Position numbers and translations under genes: made by a program. The notes under the pieces are model-generated. The model was not told the DNA's origin. It did not search any database and saw nothing but the letters and a program-made list of their open reading frames with translations. This document shows positions 44,487 to 55,636 of a DNA stretch of 64,000 nt, piece by piece (position 1 is the stretch's first letter; the number at the start of each line of letters is the position of its first letter). Source of the stretch: Candidatus Zhuqueibacterota bacterium (GTDB lineage: Bacteria; Zhuqueibacterota; Zhuqueibacteria; Residuimicrobiales; Oceaniaggregativiventaceae); the NCBI GenBank assembly GCA_014728085.1, contig WJMF01000099.1, positions 62,001 through 126,000 of the forward strand. The letters are read 5' to 3'.

Positions 44487-45200
44487 TTGCGAGAGGTACT
44501 GCTAACTCTCAAGGAATTGCAATACGTCGATAACGAGCTTCAAACTCTTGAGCAGAAGAAAGGTGATTTGCCGAACAGGGTTAATGCTTTAAAATCGGAA
44601 ATGGAATCCTTGCAACAACAGCTTGATGAAAAAATCAGCAAAAACCGGGAAGAATCGTCTCTGCGGTCGCGCCAGGAAAATGAGCTGGAACTGCTGCGTC
44701 AACAACTCAAAAAATATCAAAAGCAGCTATACCAGGTGAAAACAAATAAAGAATATGATGCCATTACCCTGGAGATTGAGGAGACAGAATCCGAGATTGA
44801 GCGTCTGGAGTTTAACAATTTAGAGCTCGAAGAAAGTATTGAAAAGCGAGATCAGGAGGTTCAGGAGCTTGAAGTTTCTTTAAATGCGCTTAAAACAGAA
44901 TTGGAACAATCGAAAACTAGCCTGGAAAAGGTTATGGCCAGAACCCGGGATCAGGAAAAGGTCTTGCGCGAAAAAAAGGAATCGACTCAGACGAAATTGA
45001 CCAAACCTATTTTGAGTACCTATGAACGGATAAGAAATGGTCGTGGTGGTTCTGCGATTGCTTTTTTAATCAACGGTGCATGTAGCGCATGTTCATCACG
45101 TGTTCCTCCCCAGCGAGGAGTGGAAATTAGAATGATGAACAAATTATTTTTATGTGAAACATGCGGGCGTATACTAATATATGATCCGGAAAAGGAATAA
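44487..45200 (+). CDS. Coiled-coil C4-type zinc-ribbon protein (DUF164/zf-RING_7 family)
   Basis: 237 residues. About residues 10-170 are continuous heptad-like coiled coil (KELQYVDNELQTLEQKKGD onward, rich in Glu, Gln, Leu, Lys). The C-terminus is a zinc ribbon CSACSSRVPP ... FLCETCGRIL with two CxxC pairs. Such proteins are widespread in bacteria, often beside genes for RNase P RNA or nucleotide metabolism, and are thought to be nucleic-acid binding, but no firm function is known. Start is TTG behind GGAAGGAG. The gene ends a few bases before rnpB. Confidence 0.85.
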   Translation: MREVLLTLKELQYVDNELQTLEQKKGDLPNRVNALKSEMESLQQQLDEKISKNREESSLRSRQENELELLRQQLKKYQKQLYQVKTNKEYDAITLEIEETESEIERLEFNNLELEESIEKRDQEVQELEVSLNALKTELEQSKTSLEKVMARTRDQEKVLREKKESTQTKLTKPILSTYERIRNGRGGSAIAFLINGACSACSSRVPPQRGVEIRMMNKLFLCETCGRILIYDPEKE

Positions 45201-45205
45201 CCAGG

Positions 45206-45567
45206 CAAAGCAGGTCAGACAGTCGCGTGTGATATTCGATATCACATGAGGAAAGTCCGAACTCCGCAGGGCAGGGTGGTCCGTAACGCGGACGCGTTGT
45301 GAGGCGCGGAAAGTGCCACAGAGAACAGACATTCCGTCATTGACGGATTAAGGTGAAACGGCGAGGTAAGAGCTCACCGCCTCAATGGTGACATTGAGGG
45401 CACGGTAAACCCCACCCGGAGCAAGACCAAATATAAGGGGAGAGACGGCCCGTCTTGTTTGACCCTTGGGTAGGTCGCATGAGTCTGGTGGCAACATCAG
45501 GCCCAGATAAATGACTGTCGGTTCGCCTGTCGGCGAATTACAGAATTCGGCTTATCGATCTGCTTTG
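45206..45567 (+). ncRNA. rnpB: RNase P RNA, bacterial type A
   Basis: The catalytic RNA of tRNA 5' processing. Ends pair in an 11-bp P1 helix (45206-45216 with 45557-45567, one G-U pair). Internal conserved stretches are GAGGAAAGTCCGAACTC near the 5' end, ACAGAGAACAGAC, AGAGCTCACCGC, CGGTAAACCCCACCCGGAGCAAGACCAAAT, AGATAAATGACTGTC and the 3' GAATTCGGCTTATCGATC. The length (about 362) is normal. A possible promoter is TATACT at 45170-45175 inside the end of the zinc-ribbon gene. Confidence 0.96.
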
Positions 45568-45619
45568 TAATTTTTTAAGGATAATAGGATGTATTTATTA
45601 TATTTGGAGCAAAATATTT

Positions 45620-47317
45620 ATGGAAACAAAATGGGTACTGGAGAACGAATACCCAGAAGAGGAGGTGAAGTCTCTTTCTAGTGCTTTAAACATACCATAT
45701 ACATTGAGCAAAATTCTCTATACGCGTAGTATTACGGATTACGAAAAAGCCAAAGCGTTTTTTCGTCCGATACTGAAAAAGCTGTATGATCCCTTTCTGA
45801 TGAAAGATATGGACGTTGCGGTTAAGCGACTGCGTCAGGCTGTTTTAAGCGACGAAAAAATTATGATTTATGGCGATTATGATGTTGACGGCATCACGTC
45901 AACAGCATTTTTGTATATGGTATTGAAAGAGATTGGTGCCACTGTATATTATTATATTCCTGACCGTATCAGTGAGGGATATGGATTATCCGAACAGGGT
46001 ATACAGTATGCCGCGGAAAAAGGTGTTGATCTTATTATTACCGTGGACTGCGGTATAACCGCTCATGCGGAGATCGAAAAAGCGCGAATTCAGGGTATTG
46101 AAACCCTGGTTACGGATCATCACGAGCCGGGCCAGACATTGCCTGCTGCTGTGGCGGTTATCGATCCAAAACAGACGGATTGTGATTATCCGTTCAAGGA
46201 ATTGGCCGGTGTCGGTGTTGCGTTCAAACTCGCACAGGGACTGCTTATAAGGCTGGGAATTGACCTGTCCGTTCTGGAACATTATCTCGAGTTTGTCGCT
46301 ATCGGCACATCCGCGGATATCGTACCCCTGGTGGAAGAAAACAGAATTTTTGTTAAAAAGGGTCTGGAAAAGCTTAACCATACAGAGAATCTGGGTCTGA
46401 AGGCTCTTTTACAGGTGACCGGACTTGAGAACAAGGAGATCGGGACCGGTCATATCGTTTTTTTGATCGCACCGCGCATCAACGCAGTCGGAAGAATGGG
46501 TGATGCTGAGCGGGCGGTCAAACTGTTAACCGTGAACGACTTTACCACAGCCTGTAATATTGCCCAGGTTCTGGAACAGGAAAATCGACATCGTAAAAAT
46601 GTTGATGAAGAAACCTTTAACGAAGCTCTGGTTTATGCGGAAGAGTTTTTTAGTTCCCAGGCGCCGAACTCGCTGGTATTATCAAAAGATGGCTGGCATC
46701 CTGGTGTGATCGGTATCGTTGCATCACGTGTGGTTGAAAAATTTTATCGACCGACTATATTGATTTCCGTCGAAAAGGGAATTGGAAAGGGGTCGGCACG
46801 CAGCATAAAAGATTTTGATATTTATGATGCCATCAAGCAGTGCGAAGATTTGCTCATCGGCTACGGTGGTCACAAATACGCCGCCGGCTTGTCTATCGAA
46901 GAGAGCAAGATCCCGGAACTGCGAGAGCGCTTTGAATCCCTGGCCCGGGAGACGATTTCTCCTGACCTTCTGATACCAAAATTATACATCGATTCCGAAA
47001 TTACACTTGATGAAATCGATGAGAGATTTATTAAAATACTAAAGTTCTTTGCGCCTTTCGGCCCCAAAAACATGCGACCGGTTTTTTATTCTCATAATCT
47101 GGAGGTTGCCGGAACCCCTTCAATTGTGGGAAGCAATCATATCAAATTCAAGGTTCGTCAGAACAGATGTGTATTTGATGTTATCGGATTTGGTAAAGCG
47201 GATTACTATTATCGCCTGAATCCCGGTCAAAAAAATTTGGATATGGTTTATGTGATAGATGAAAATGAATATTTGGGTCGTAAATTCATTCAATTGAGAG
47301 TGAAAGACATAAAATAA
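45620..47317 (+). CDS. recJ: Single-stranded-DNA 5'-3' exonuclease RecJ
   Basis: 565 residues, normal length. DHH-superfamily motifs: YGDYDVDGITSTAFLYMVL (residues 85 onward, motif I), IITVDCGITAHAEIEKA (II), ETLVTDHHEPGQTLP with the DHH triad (III), and RINAVGRMGDAERAVKLL. The DHHA1 domain has GGHKYAAGLSI, and an OB-fold C-terminus follows. It degrades single strands during recombination and mismatch repair. Its gene is followed at 13 bases by ilvE. Confidence 0.94.
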   Translation: METKWVLENEYPEEEVKSLSSALNIPYTLSKILYTRSITDYEKAKAFFRPILKKLYDPFLMKDMDVAVKRLRQAVLSDEKIMIYGDYDVDGITSTAFLYMVLKEIGATVYYYIPDRISEGYGLSEQGIQYAAEKGVDLIITVDCGITAHAEIEKARIQGIETLVTDHHEPGQTLPAAVAVIDPKQTDCDYPFKELAGVGVAFKLAQGLLIRLGIDLSVLEHYLEFVAIGTSADIVPLVEENRIFVKKGLEKLNHTENLGLKALLQVTGLENKEIGTGHIVFLIAPRINAVGRMGDAERAVKLLTVNDFTTACNIAQVLEQENRHRKNVDEETFNEALVYAEEFFSSQAPNSLVLSKDGWHPGVIGIVASRVVEKFYRPTILISVEKGIGKGSARSIKDFDIYDAIKQCEDLLIGYGGHKYAAGLSIEESKIPELRERFESLARETISPDLLIPKLYIDSEITLDEIDERFIKILKFFAPFGPKNMRPVFYSHNLEVAGTPSIVGSNHIKFKVRQNRCVFDVIGFGKADYYYRLNPGQKNLDMVYVIDENEYLGRKFIQLRVKDIK

Positions 47318-47330
47318 CCAGGAGGTTCGA

Positions 47331-48257
47331 ATGGATCCCAGAGATGAACAAGGTAAAATCTGGATGAATGGGAAATTGATACCCTGGAAAGATGCCACCA
47401 TCCATGTTATGTCGCATGTCATACACTATGGAACCGGTGTATTCGAAGGAATTCGCTGTTATAAAACGCCAAACGGTCCCAGTATTTTTCGTTATCGCGA
47501 GCATATGAAAAGACTTCTGGATTCCGCCAAGATATATAGAATGGAAATACCCTTCAGCCTCGAAGAGCTGATGAAAGCGGGTAAAGAAGTTGTCAAGGTC
47601 AATGAAATGGAATCCGCTTATTTGAGACCTATTGCTTTTCGAGGATATAACAGCCTTGGTGTGGATCCGTCAAAATGCCCGATAGAAGTTGTGATCGGTG
47701 CCATGAATTGGGGGAAATATCTGGGTGAAGAAGCCATCGAGTATGGCGTTGATGTCAGCGTTTCCTCCTGGAATCGCATGGCGCCCAACACCATGCCGAC
47801 CATGGCCAAAGCTTGTTCGAATTATATGAACTCTCAACTTTTGAAAATGGAAGCTCTGGTCAATAATTATGCTGAAGGTATCGGCCTCGATGCCTTTGGA
47901 CATGTGAGTGAAGGCAGCGGTGAAAATATTTTTGTTGTTCGCGACGGCGTCATGTATACACCACCGAACGATGCCGGTATTTTGCCCGGTATTACCCGGC
48001 ACTGTATCATTCAGCTTGCCGCGGAATTCGATATTCCCGTCAAGGAAACCCATATCGCCCGGGAAATGCTCTATATAGCAGATGAAATCTTTTTTACCGG
48101 TACTGCGGCAGAAGTTACACCGATACGATCGATCGATCGGATTAAAATTGGAGAGGGAAAACGCGGTCCTCTGACGGAAAAGCTGCAAAAGCGTTTTTTC
48201 GAATATGTCAATGGCGATTGTAAAGATATTTACGGGTGGCATGACTATATCAAATAG
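47331..48257 (+). CDS. ilvE: Branched-chain amino-acid aminotransferase
   Basis: 308 residues. Class-IV PLP fold: IHVMSHVIHYGTGVFEGIRCY, YLRPIAFRGYNSLGVDP, the PLP lysine K160 in TMAKACSNYMNS, and GSGENIFVVRDGVMYTPPNDAGILPGITR. It carries out the last step of valine, leucine and isoleucine synthesis, completing the pathway of the distant minus-strand ilv operon, though it lies in a different transcript between recJ and nusB. AGGAGG precedes the ATG. It overlaps nusB by 17 bases. Confidence 0.94.
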   Translation: MDPRDEQGKIWMNGKLIPWKDATIHVMSHVIHYGTGVFEGIRCYKTPNGPSIFRYREHMKRLLDSAKIYRMEIPFSLEELMKAGKEVVKVNEMESAYLRPIAFRGYNSLGVDPSKCPIEVVIGAMNWGKYLGEEAIEYGVDVSVSSWNRMAPNTMPTMAKACSNYMNSQLLKMEALVNNYAEGIGLDAFGHVSEGSGENIFVVRDGVMYTPPNDAGILPGITRHCIIQLAAEFDIPVKETHIAREMLYIADEIFFTGTAAEVTPIRSIDRIKIGEGKRGPLTEKLQKRFFEYVNGDCKDIYGWHDYIK

Positions 48258-48765
48258 TTCTGAAAACATTGAAGAAGAATTGAAAATTCCTTCGTCTATA
48301 GGTCCCAGGCGTAAGGCCCGGGAGATCGCCCTGCAAGGTCTGTATGCTGTTGAACTTTCCCAAAACACCATCCAGGAAGTGATGAGCAATCTGAGGGATC
48401 TTTATAATGAATCGGATTTTATTTTTTCATTTGCCCGGGAGCTCCTGACCAGAGCCAAAAATTACAAATCTGAACTGGATCAATATATTCAGGCGAAAAC
48501 CACCAATTGGGATTTTGAAAGAATAGCTATTATCGATAAAATCATTCTGAGAATTGCTATTTGTGAATTTTTGTATTTTAATGATATCCCACCCAAGGTA
48601 TCCATAGATGAGGCAATTGAGCTGAGTAAATGTTACAGTACCGAGCAGAGCGGTCGTTTTGTCAATGGCATTCTGGATGCTATTTTGAACGATCTGAAAA
48701 AGAGCAAGAAAATCAATAAATCAGGACGCGGCTTGATGGATTCCTCATCCAAAGATCGTTCATAG
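48241..48765 (+). CDS. nusB: Transcription antitermination factor NusB
   Basis: 174 residues from the ATG inside the end of ilvE; a longer upstream frame lies wholly within ilvE. The NusB fold is shown by RRKAREIALQGLYAVELS at the N-terminus, WDFERIAIIDKIILRIAICEFLYF, and PPKVSIDEAIELSKCYSTEQSGRFVNGILDAI. It binds boxA RNA with ribosomal protein S10 to prevent early termination in rRNA operons. A short N-terminal extension and a basic C-terminal tail are present. Confidence 0.93.
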   Translation: MTISNSSENIEEELKIPSSIGPRRKAREIALQGLYAVELSQNTIQEVMSNLRDLYNESDFIFSFARELLTRAKNYKSELDQYIQAKTTNWDFERIAIIDKIILRIAICEFLYFNDIPPKVSIDEAIELSKCYSTEQSGRFVNGILDAILNDLKKSKKINKSGRGLMDSSSKDRS

Positions 48766-48850
48766 TTTTCCCCTGAAACTTTCAAGAATTCCAAACATAT
48801 AAACGTAACCGTTTATTTTGAAAATGGTCAAGAATGCATGAGGTAATTGA

Positions 48851-51800
48851 ATGGCTAAATCAATCGAAAATATATTTGCAAAACTGTTTGGCGGTACCGC
48901 TACGGATAAATTTCTGAAAGAGGCTTCTCAGGTCGTTGAGGAGATTAATCAGTTCGTCGCCGATTATGAAAACATCACTGATGATGAATTAAAAGCAAAA
49001 ACTCAGGAATTTAAATACCGGCTACATGCCGGTGAAACGCCGGATGATATTTTACCGGAAGCGTTTGCAACTGTCAAGGAGACTTGTAAACGGTTGTTGG
49101 GCAAGAAATGGATAGTGAGAGGTCAGGAGACCCCCTGGGATATGGTTCCCTATGATGTACAGCTGGTCGGCGCTCTGGCCTTGCATCAGGGAAAAATAGC
49201 AGAAATGGCCACCGGAGAGGGAAAAACGCTTGTCGCCACCATGCCGCTTTATCTCAATGCGCTTTCCGGGGAAGGTGCACATCTGGTAACGGTTAATGAC
49301 TATCTGGCTCAGCGTGACTGTGAATGGATGGGTAAGGTTTATGAGTTTTTGGGGTTGAAAGCCGTCGCCCTTCACGGTGATCTGACGCCGGAAGAAAAAC
49401 GCGACGCCTATAATGCGGATATAACCTATGGTACCAACAATGAGTTTGGTTTCGATTACCTGCGTGACAATATGGCCATCGATGTATGGTCTGTCGTGCA
49501 ACGACCTTTGAACTATGTTATCATCGATGAGGTGGATAGTATTCTGATCGATGAGGCCAGGACGCCGCTTATTATTTCCGGCTCGGTGGGGGCACCGCGA
49601 AATGTTTATCGCGATTTAAAACCGATCGTTTCCAATCTGTATAAAAAACAAAAAGAACTCGTTGAACAGTTGATTCGGGAGGGAAAAGCGCTTCTCGAAA
49701 GCGACGAAGAAAAAGCCGGCTTGATTTTGTTGCGCGCCCAGCGTGGCGATCCTAAAAGCCCCGCCCTTCTTGAATTGCTGACCTCTAAATTTTGGGTCAA
49801 AAAACTTATAGAGCGAATTCAGGGACAATTTGAAATTAATAAAACCATGTCCGAGGTCGATGCAGAGCTCTATTTTACCATCGATGAAAAAAGCAATGTG
49901 GTGGATATTACGGAAAAGGGAAGAATTTTTCTTTCCGGAGGGCAGGATGAGGATATTGTTCGAAAAATTAAAACACTCGATGACCTCGATAACGGACTAC
50001 AACAATTGAGCAAACGAAAGGATGCCGTCCGTTATTATAATGAAACGGACTCTGGAAGCGGCATGGATATGACGCTGGAGGGAAAGCTGTTTCTCTGCGG
50101 CGCTTCGGCTCAGGTTGAAGAGGCAATGCGGAGTGCGTTAACTATGCTCGATGAACGCATGCAGGAATTTCCCGCTGCCGTCAGCAGACTGATAGAGCAA
50201 AAAAATATGGATAAAAATTCTGCATGGCGTCGATTTTTTAACATGTCGAAAAAGGCGGATAAACTGGTTCAGGGTATCAGTGCCGACGGTATCGCATTTC
50301 TCAAAGAAAAAGAGCAGGATCAATCTTACCAAAAAGCTGTGCAGGGTCTCGAAAAGCTTTTTGAATTTATCGGTCAGGAATTGGATGACGAGGATAACCC
50401 CAGAATTCAAAATGAAAGACGGCAGCTCTATATAAAAACTTTATTTGAACTCTCCTCACAAAGTCATTGCCCGATTGGGCTGACCGATGAGGGCAAGGCC
50501 GCAGTCATTGCGATTTTACAGGATGTAAATCCAGAGATGCTGCCCTTTATACATAAAATCAGAACCATGCTCAACCAGGAAAAGGGTGAGACGTCGCCGC
50601 AAAGCGCAAGTCCGCCTCTGCTCGCCACGCATCAGGATTATTTTGAATTTGCAGATAATGGTGTGGTTATCAAACACATCACCGAGAAGGGCCGCATTGC
50701 GCTTTTAGGCGGTAATCCGGATCTATATGTTTTACCGGACAGAAGCATTGTTGAAAGCCGCGACCAGGCTACTCAGGATCTCCTGGATCGCACATTGAAT
50801 CAATCTCAATTTGATTATATCGGCCGGGTTCAGGCCATTGAAAAAATGAATTCAGACCTGACAGCCCTCTGTGAATATGATGAACAAAAGGCTGCTGAAA
50901 AACAGTCATCTTTTGAATTTTACAAAAAAGTAAACATCTATGATCAGGAAAGAATTCAGTTTACCGATAAGGGCATGGCCGTGGTCAGCGACTATGCTTC
51001 CCAAACGGAGAGCCTCTTAAATGCCCTGGATGCGGCGTTGCACAAGCAGGATCAGGCGGTTTTCCAATATAACGATCGCAATCAACCTGTGGCCCTGACC
51101 AAAACGGTTTTGGATGAGCTGCTCGGCACCCCCTACAGTCAGATTCAGGATAAAATCAAGGAATGGCAGCAAAACCTGAATGAAAAACAGGACAGCAATT
51201 CTGTCCGGTTGCGATTGAATCTCGATGACTATCTATTTTCACAGTTCCCTCAGCTCAAAGATAAATTTGCGAGTCCTTCCCGCATCTATGAAGAGCTTGA
51301 ACGCATCGACCGCGTTTTTAAACTGCGACTGACCAGTTTGACCTCTGATGAATTATCCCCCCGGGATAAACAGAGGGTGATATATCGTTATTTTGATGTC
51401 GATGGAGAACCCGACTTTTCCGCTACGGAAACCGGACTAAAAATCACCGGCCTGTCCGATTCGGGTTTTCGCCTGCTGATGGGCGATGCGCTCAATCGCC
51501 GGCGGGTGGCGGAAAAGCTTGTTGAATTAACAAATGATCCGGATATCGATTCGGAAGTGTTGTTCGAATGGAGTCAATCGGGGTATCCCCGTTCTTTTAA
51601 AAAAAGCGCCAAAACCCGCCTGGTCGATGGCCTGCCGTTTTATCGGTATGACAAGGAATTCTCCGACTTTCGCGACGAAATATTGCGCATCAGCAGTAAA
51701 AAAGTAAATTCCCGTTCCGAGCTGGAAAATATTCTGCCAAAGGACAAGATACACCTCAAAAACAAAGGTATTCTTCTCGATGAACGCGAGTTGAATGATC

Positions 51801-54800
51801 TGCTTTCAAAGGCCCATGCGCCCAATTTGGTTTTGACTCAGAATGAAATAGAGTCCTGGTTTCATGTGCACTTTGAGCGCAAGCCTCAGCGTGAATTGGA
51901 AAGCCGGCGCGATCGCCTGTGGCGGGATTATAACCGCGTTGAGGAGCGCATCCAAAATATTTCTCAGCTTTTAAAAGCCTACACGCTCTTTCATAAAGAC
52001 GTTGATTATGTGGTTAAAACCCTTGAAGAGAGCGATTTGCGCCGTCACGGCGGAGGAAAGGGTAAAAATGCCGTCATGATTGTTGACCAGTTCACCGGCA
52101 GATTGATGCCCGGTCGTCGCTTTAGTGAGGGATTGCATGAAGCCCTTGAAGCAAAAGAGAATGTGGAGGTTCAGGCTGAAACACAAACTTTGGCGACAAT
52201 TACCATACAGAATTTTTTCCGTCTTTATAAAAAAATAGCCGGAATGACCGGTACGGCCGAGACCGAGTCACAGGAGTTTTTCAGTACTTACAAACTGGAT
52301 GTTGTTGTCGTTCCCACCAATAAACCCGTGGTACGGGATGATTATAACGATGTTATATATCGCACAAAAAATGAAAAATACAATGCTCTGATCGAGGAAG
52401 CCATTCAGATGCATGAGCAGGGACGCGCTGTTCTCATCGGTACCATTTCAGTCGATGTATCAGAGCGGCTGAGCCAGCTTTTAACCCGGCGCGGTATCCC
52501 CGTAGCCAATTGGCTCAAAAAGGGGGATGTCTCCAGCGAACTGGAATCAGGCAAATTTCATACCGTGTTGAATGCTAAATTCCACAAATCCGAGGCAGAA
52601 ATCGTCGCCAAGGCGGGATTGCCGGGCTCGATTACGATTGCGACCAACATGGCCGGCCGCGGTACTGATATAAAACTGCATCCCGCTGTAAAAGAACAAG
52701 GTGGTTTGCATATTATCGGTTCTGAAAAACATGAGGCACGTAGAATTGACCGTCAGTTGCGAGGAAGAGCCGGACGTCAGGGAGATCCGGGCTCATCGCG
52801 TTTTTATTTGTGTCTTGAAGATGATTTGATGCGTCTCTTTGGCTCTGACCGCATTACAAATATCATGAGCCGGTTGGGCCCGTCGGAGCAGGGAGAGCGA
52901 ATCGAACATCCCCTGATTACGCGATCTATTGAGCGCGCTCAAAAAAAAGTTGAAGAACGGAATTTCGAAATCAGGAAACAATTGCTCGAATACGATGATG
53001 TGCTGAATGAACAGCGTAAGATTATATACAAGCGCAGGCTAAATCTGCTGGGATTTGCAGAGATAGAGGATATGGTGGAATCCAAAGCAAAGCGTTATTT
53101 CGGGGAAGAGGATAACCGGGCAACGTGGGATGTTGATGGACTGATAACTAATTTAAAGGAATACTTTAATCAGGATCCGCCTTTTTCAGCAAACGAACTC
53201 GAGCCCCAAAATATAGATGAAATTAAAAGAAGGCTGGGAGATTGGATTTCTCAACAGCTGGATGAACGGCGTCACATTGAATCGATGCGAATCCGGCATC
53301 GTATACTGGGATGCTGTCAGATGGATGAATTGATTGAATATATTGTCGGCCATCTGATTCACCTGCACCGAATGGGAAAATCCGATTTCCAAAATTGGAA
53401 CCTGGAAGGACTGGAAACCGATCTTGAACGTATATTCAACGACAAACCGGATGTTCGGCAAAAAGTTGATAATTCCGAACAATTAAGAATCAGCCTGGTA
53501 GAGTGGGGCAAACAGGTTTACAGAGAGGATTATAAGGAACAACACGCTGAATTTGAGCAGCTCTTGTTCGGTCGCTTGTCCTTTGAAGAATTTGTCGATG
53601 TTTTTCTCTTTGCCATGATGCAATTTCATCTCAATCCGGCGCAACCTCCTGTTTCCTGGGAAAGCAAACGGTTTTTCCATGACCTTGAACGTGTTTTCGG
53701 GTCAACTCCGGAAGTGGGTCTCAATGAAATACGCACCATAAGACGGCAAAAATTGCAGGAGATTCTGCGTGACTGGGTCTCCGGCCTGAATATACATTCG
53801 GACAACTATCTCCTTTACCGTCACCGCATACTCGGCTTGCTATCATTGTCAACGTTTGTAGATGCCCTGGCTTTATCTTGTCTGGTCGATGAAGAAGGGC
53901 GTTTGTTGCGCGACGAGTTTCAACTTGCTCAAAAGCAGCAACTACTGGATAAAGTCTTTGGTGAGGGTATTGCTGAACGTAATCGCACAGAGAACCAGGA
54001 GCGATATCGCGAGAATATTATGTCAAGTGCGCGTGAAGCATTCAACAGCGAGTACCGCAAGCGGCGTTCCGCTTACGACACGGTTATGCTTGCCGGTGCC
54101 ACCAATGATGCTTTTATCCAGGCAGTCGTCCAGGTGATGGTAGATCAGGCCATCCAGAGCGGTGATGCGGATAAAACACTGTCACAAATGCTCGACTTTA
54201 TCTTTCTCAACCGGCCGGAAAAGCTCGGATCTGTTGTTCAAGATCAAAGCAAGATTAATGAATTGAAAAAAGATCTGATTGCCTGGGCGTTGCGATTACA
54301 CAGTGCCATTCATTATCAGCAGAAACGGCTCGAACAGGCCCGTTTGAGCAGTGAAATTGTAAGAGATTCGATCCTGACCATGATAGATGATACGCTCTAC
54401 AATGTAATTTCCAATCTACTCGGTGAATCAGATGATCTTGATCGGGAACTGGTGGGCAGATTACAGACCGAATGCCGGCTTGTATTTCGTCAATCACCGC
54501 GAATTGCGGATGGCGGTGACGAGGCCTTTGATCCCGCTCATATACTGGAGGATTTAAATCAGTGGGCTCAGTCCATTTATCTGCGACGTATCAGGGAATT
54601 GGGTGAAGATTTGGCTGCCCGTTATGAACGCTATTATATGCTCGATAAAATAGACGATAATTGGCGCCAGCATCTTCATGCGATTGATGAATTACGCGAG
54701 GGAATTGGATTGCGCGGTTATGGGCAAAAGGATCCCTTGCTCGAATACAAATCCGAAGCCTATAGAATGTTCGTTCAAACCATTGATCGAATGAATCGGG

Positions 54801-55078
54801 ATGTGGTTTCCACCCTGTTTACTATTTTCGATGTCGGTGGTGAACTGGAGGAAAAAAAGCAGCAACGTTCAGAACCAAAAGAATATGTAACCACACATTC
54901 TCAGGTTCAAACCTTTCAGCAGACGGCTCCGGCAACCTCCCCGGCGGCCCAGGTTCAGAGCAGAGGGCAGGCCGGCGGCGCACAAAAGCCGAAACAAGCT
55001 GTTAAAGTGGGCCGAAATGACCCCTGTCCCTGTGGTAGTGGCAAAAAGTATAAACAATGCTGTGGCAGCAAAGTTTGA
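48851..55078 (+). CDS. secA: Protein translocase ATPase SecA, giant variant (2075 residues)
   Basis: Drives preproteins through SecYEG by ATP hydrolysis. Core parts are intact: Walker A MATGEGKT (119-126), DEVD box (226-229), the PPXD return segment [13 protein letters not shown] (from 1043), [32 protein letters not shown]2 motifs [10 protein letters not shown] (about 1265) and [17 protein letters not shown] (from 1300), [13 protein letters not shown], the scaffold signature [19 protein letters not shown] (about 1927) and a C-terminal SEC-C zinc motif [19 protein letters not shown]. Usual length is about 800-1150. The excess lies in two places: residues about 262-1040 (PPXD, many LTEKG-like units) and about 1426-1925 (six units of about 88 residues with a hhxxhF...P...W pattern). 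The frame is uninterrupted over 6.2 kb. Confidence 0.95.
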   Translation: MAKSIENIFAKLFGGTATDKFLKEASQVVEEINQFVADYENITDDELKAKTQEFKYRLHAGETPDDILPEAFATVKETCKRLLGKKWIVRGQETPWDMVPYDVQLVGALALHQGKIAEMATGEGKTLVATMPLYLNALSGEGAHLVTVNDYLAQRDCEWMGKVYEFLGLKAVALHGDLTPEEKRDAYNADITYGTNNEFGFDYLRDNMAIDVWSVVQRPLNYVIIDEVDSILIDEARTPLIISGSVGAPRNVYRDLKPIVSNLYKKQKELVEQLIREGKALLESDEEKAGLILLRAQRGDPKSPALLELLTSKFWVKKLIERIQGQFEINKTMSEVDAELYFTIDEKSNVVDITEKGRIFLSGGQDEDIVRKIKTLDDLDNGLQQLSKRKDAVRYYNETDSGSGMDMTLEGKLFLCGASAQVEEAMRSALTMLDERMQEFPAAVSRLIEQKNMDKNSAWRRFFNMSKKADKLVQGISADGIAFLKEKEQDQSYQKAVQGLEKLFEFIGQELDDEDNPRIQNERRQLYIKTLFELSSQSHCPIGLTDEGKAAVIAILQDVNPEMLPFIHKIRTMLNQEKGETSPQSASPPLLATHQDYFEFADNGVVIKHITEKGRIALLGGNPDLYVLPDRSIVESRDQATQDLLDRTLNQSQFDYIGRVQAIEKMNSDLTALCEYDEQKAAEKQSSFEFYKKVNIYDQERIQFTDKGMAVVSDYASQTESLLNALDAALHKQDQAVFQYNDRNQPVALTKTVLDELLGTPYSQIQDKIKEWQQNLNEKQDSNSVRLRLNLDDYLFSQFPQLKDKFASPSRIYEELERIDRVFKLRLTSLTSDELSPRDKQRVIYRYFDVDGEPDFSATETGLKITGLSDSGFRLLMGDALNRRRVAEKLVELTNDPDIDSEVLFEWSQSGYPRSFKKSAKTRLVDGLPFYRYDKEFSDFRDEILRISSKKVNSRSELENILPKDKIHLKNKGILLDERELNDLLSKAHAPNLVLTQNEIESWFHVHFERKPQRELESRRDRLWRDYNRVEERIQNISQLLKAYTLFHKDVDYVVKTLEESDLRRHGGGKGKNAVMIVDQFTGRLMPGRRFSEGLHEALEAKENVEVQAETQTLATITIQNFFRLYKKIAGMTGTAETESQEFFSTYKLDVVVVPTNKPVVRDDYNDVIYRTKNEKYNALIEEAIQMHEQGRAVLIGTISVDVSERLSQLLTRRGIPVANWLKKGDVSSELESGKFHTVLNAKFHKSEAEIVAKAGLPGSITIATNMAGRGTDIKLHPAVKEQGGLHIIGSEKHEARRIDRQLRGRAGRQGDPGSSRFYLCLEDDLMRLFGSDRITNIMSRLGPSEQGERIEHPLITRSIERAQKKVEERNFEIRKQLLEYDDVLNEQRKIIYKRRLNLLGFAEIEDMVESKAKRYFGEEDNRATWDVDGLITNLKEYFNQDPPFSANELEPQNIDEIKRRLGDWISQQLDERRHIESMRIRHRILGCCQMDELIEYIVGHLIHLHRMGKSDFQNWNLEGLETDLERIFNDKPDVRQKVDNSEQLRISLVEWGKQVYREDYKEQHAEFEQLLFGRLSFEEFVDVFLFAMMQFHLNPAQPPVSWESKRFFHDLERVFGSTPEVGLNEIRTIRRQKLQEILRDWVSGLNIHSDNYLLYRHRILGLLSLSTFVDALALSCLVDEEGRLLRDEFQLAQKQQLLDKVFGEGIAERNRTENQERYRENIMSSAREAFNSEYRKRRSAYDTVMLAGATNDAFIQAVVQVMVDQAIQSGDADKTLSQMLDFIFLNRPEKLGSVVQDQSKINELKKDLIAWALRLHSAIHYQQKRLEQARLSSEIVRDSILTMIDDTLYNVISNLLGESDDLDRELVGRLQTECRLVFRQSPRIADGGDEAFDPAHILEDLNQWAQSIYLRRIRELGEDLAARYERYYMLDKIDDNWRQHLHAIDELREGIGLRGYGQKDPLLEYKSEAYRMFVQTIDRMNRDVVSTLFTIFDVGGELEEKKQQRSEPKEYVTTHSQVQTFQQTAPATSPAAQVQSRGQAGGAQKPKQAVKVGRNDPCPCGSGKKYKQCCGSKV

Positions 55079-55091
55079 ACAATGAAATGAT

Positions 55092-55119
55092 TTGACTTGT
55101 AATAATAAATTCTTATATT
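55092..55119 (+). promoter_or_regulatory. Sigma-70-type promoter for smg-xer
   Basis: TTGACT (55092-55097), 16-base spacer, TATATT (55114-55119) in the 85-base secA-smg gap. The transcript, starting near 55126, opens with a purine-rich AAGGAAAC and a GTG-led frame of 8 codons (55141-55167) whose TGA overlaps the smg ATG, a possible coupling mini-ORF. Confidence 0.6.
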
Positions 55120-55163
55120 GAAAAGGAGCAAGGAAACTGAGTGAAAAATCAAGAGCTTATGGA

Positions 55164-55631
55164 ATGAAGCGAAACATCCTGGATATATTAACCTTTATAA
55201 TGAGTGAAATACAATCGAACCCGTTGCAGGATATTGATTTTGATTTAATGGTCGAGACGTTAGAAGACCATGGATATAGCGACGAGGAAATTTCAGCAGC
55301 AATGGATTGGATTTCACAACACAGTGAAAGCATCGATCGCCTGGTTTCAACGGAAAATTCAGATCTTCCGAGACCTGTATGGCGACAGCTTAATGATGTA
55401 GAAAAAGATGTCATATCTCCGAACGCATTTAGTTATCTTTTTCACTTACGGGAACTCGAGTTGTTACGTGATGATGAAATGGAAGCGATCATTGACCGGG
55501 CGATTCATCTGGATTTGCCTTCATTGAATGTGGAGGACATGCAGGACCTTATAGCTATTGTGGTACTGGATTACGAAAATAATGCCTCCAGGGGATATTT
55601 TCAGTTTAGTATCAATCAATTGCCGCATTGA
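55164..55631 (+). CDS. smg: Smg/DUF494 family protein
   Basis: 155 residues. MKRNILDILTFIMSEIQSN at the N-terminus, ETLEDHGYSDEEISAAMDWI, and the C-terminal EMEAIIDRAIHLDLPSLNVEDMQDLIAIVV are the DUF494 (Smg) pattern. In proteobacteria smg lies with dprA and topA; here it lies between secA and a Xer recombinase. Its function is not established. No good ribosome binding site stands in front of the ATG, so translation may be coupled to the tiny upstream frame. Confidence 0.85.
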   Translation: MKRNILDILTFIMSEIQSNPLQDIDFDLMVETLEDHGYSDEEISAAMDWISQHSESIDRLVSTENSDLPRPVWRQLNDVEKDVISPNAFSYLFHLRELELLRDDEMEAIIDRAIHLDLPSLNVEDMQDLIAIVVLDYENNASRGYFQFSINQLPH

Positions 55632-55636
55632 CATAT

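Noticed and set aside
48851-55078. Giant SecA as a fusion of two genes, an intein, or an assembly chimera
   Set aside because: N- and C-terminal SecA parts occur once each in the right order, the frame is unbroken, repeat copies differ strongly at base level, and no intein splice residues or HINT motifs were seen.
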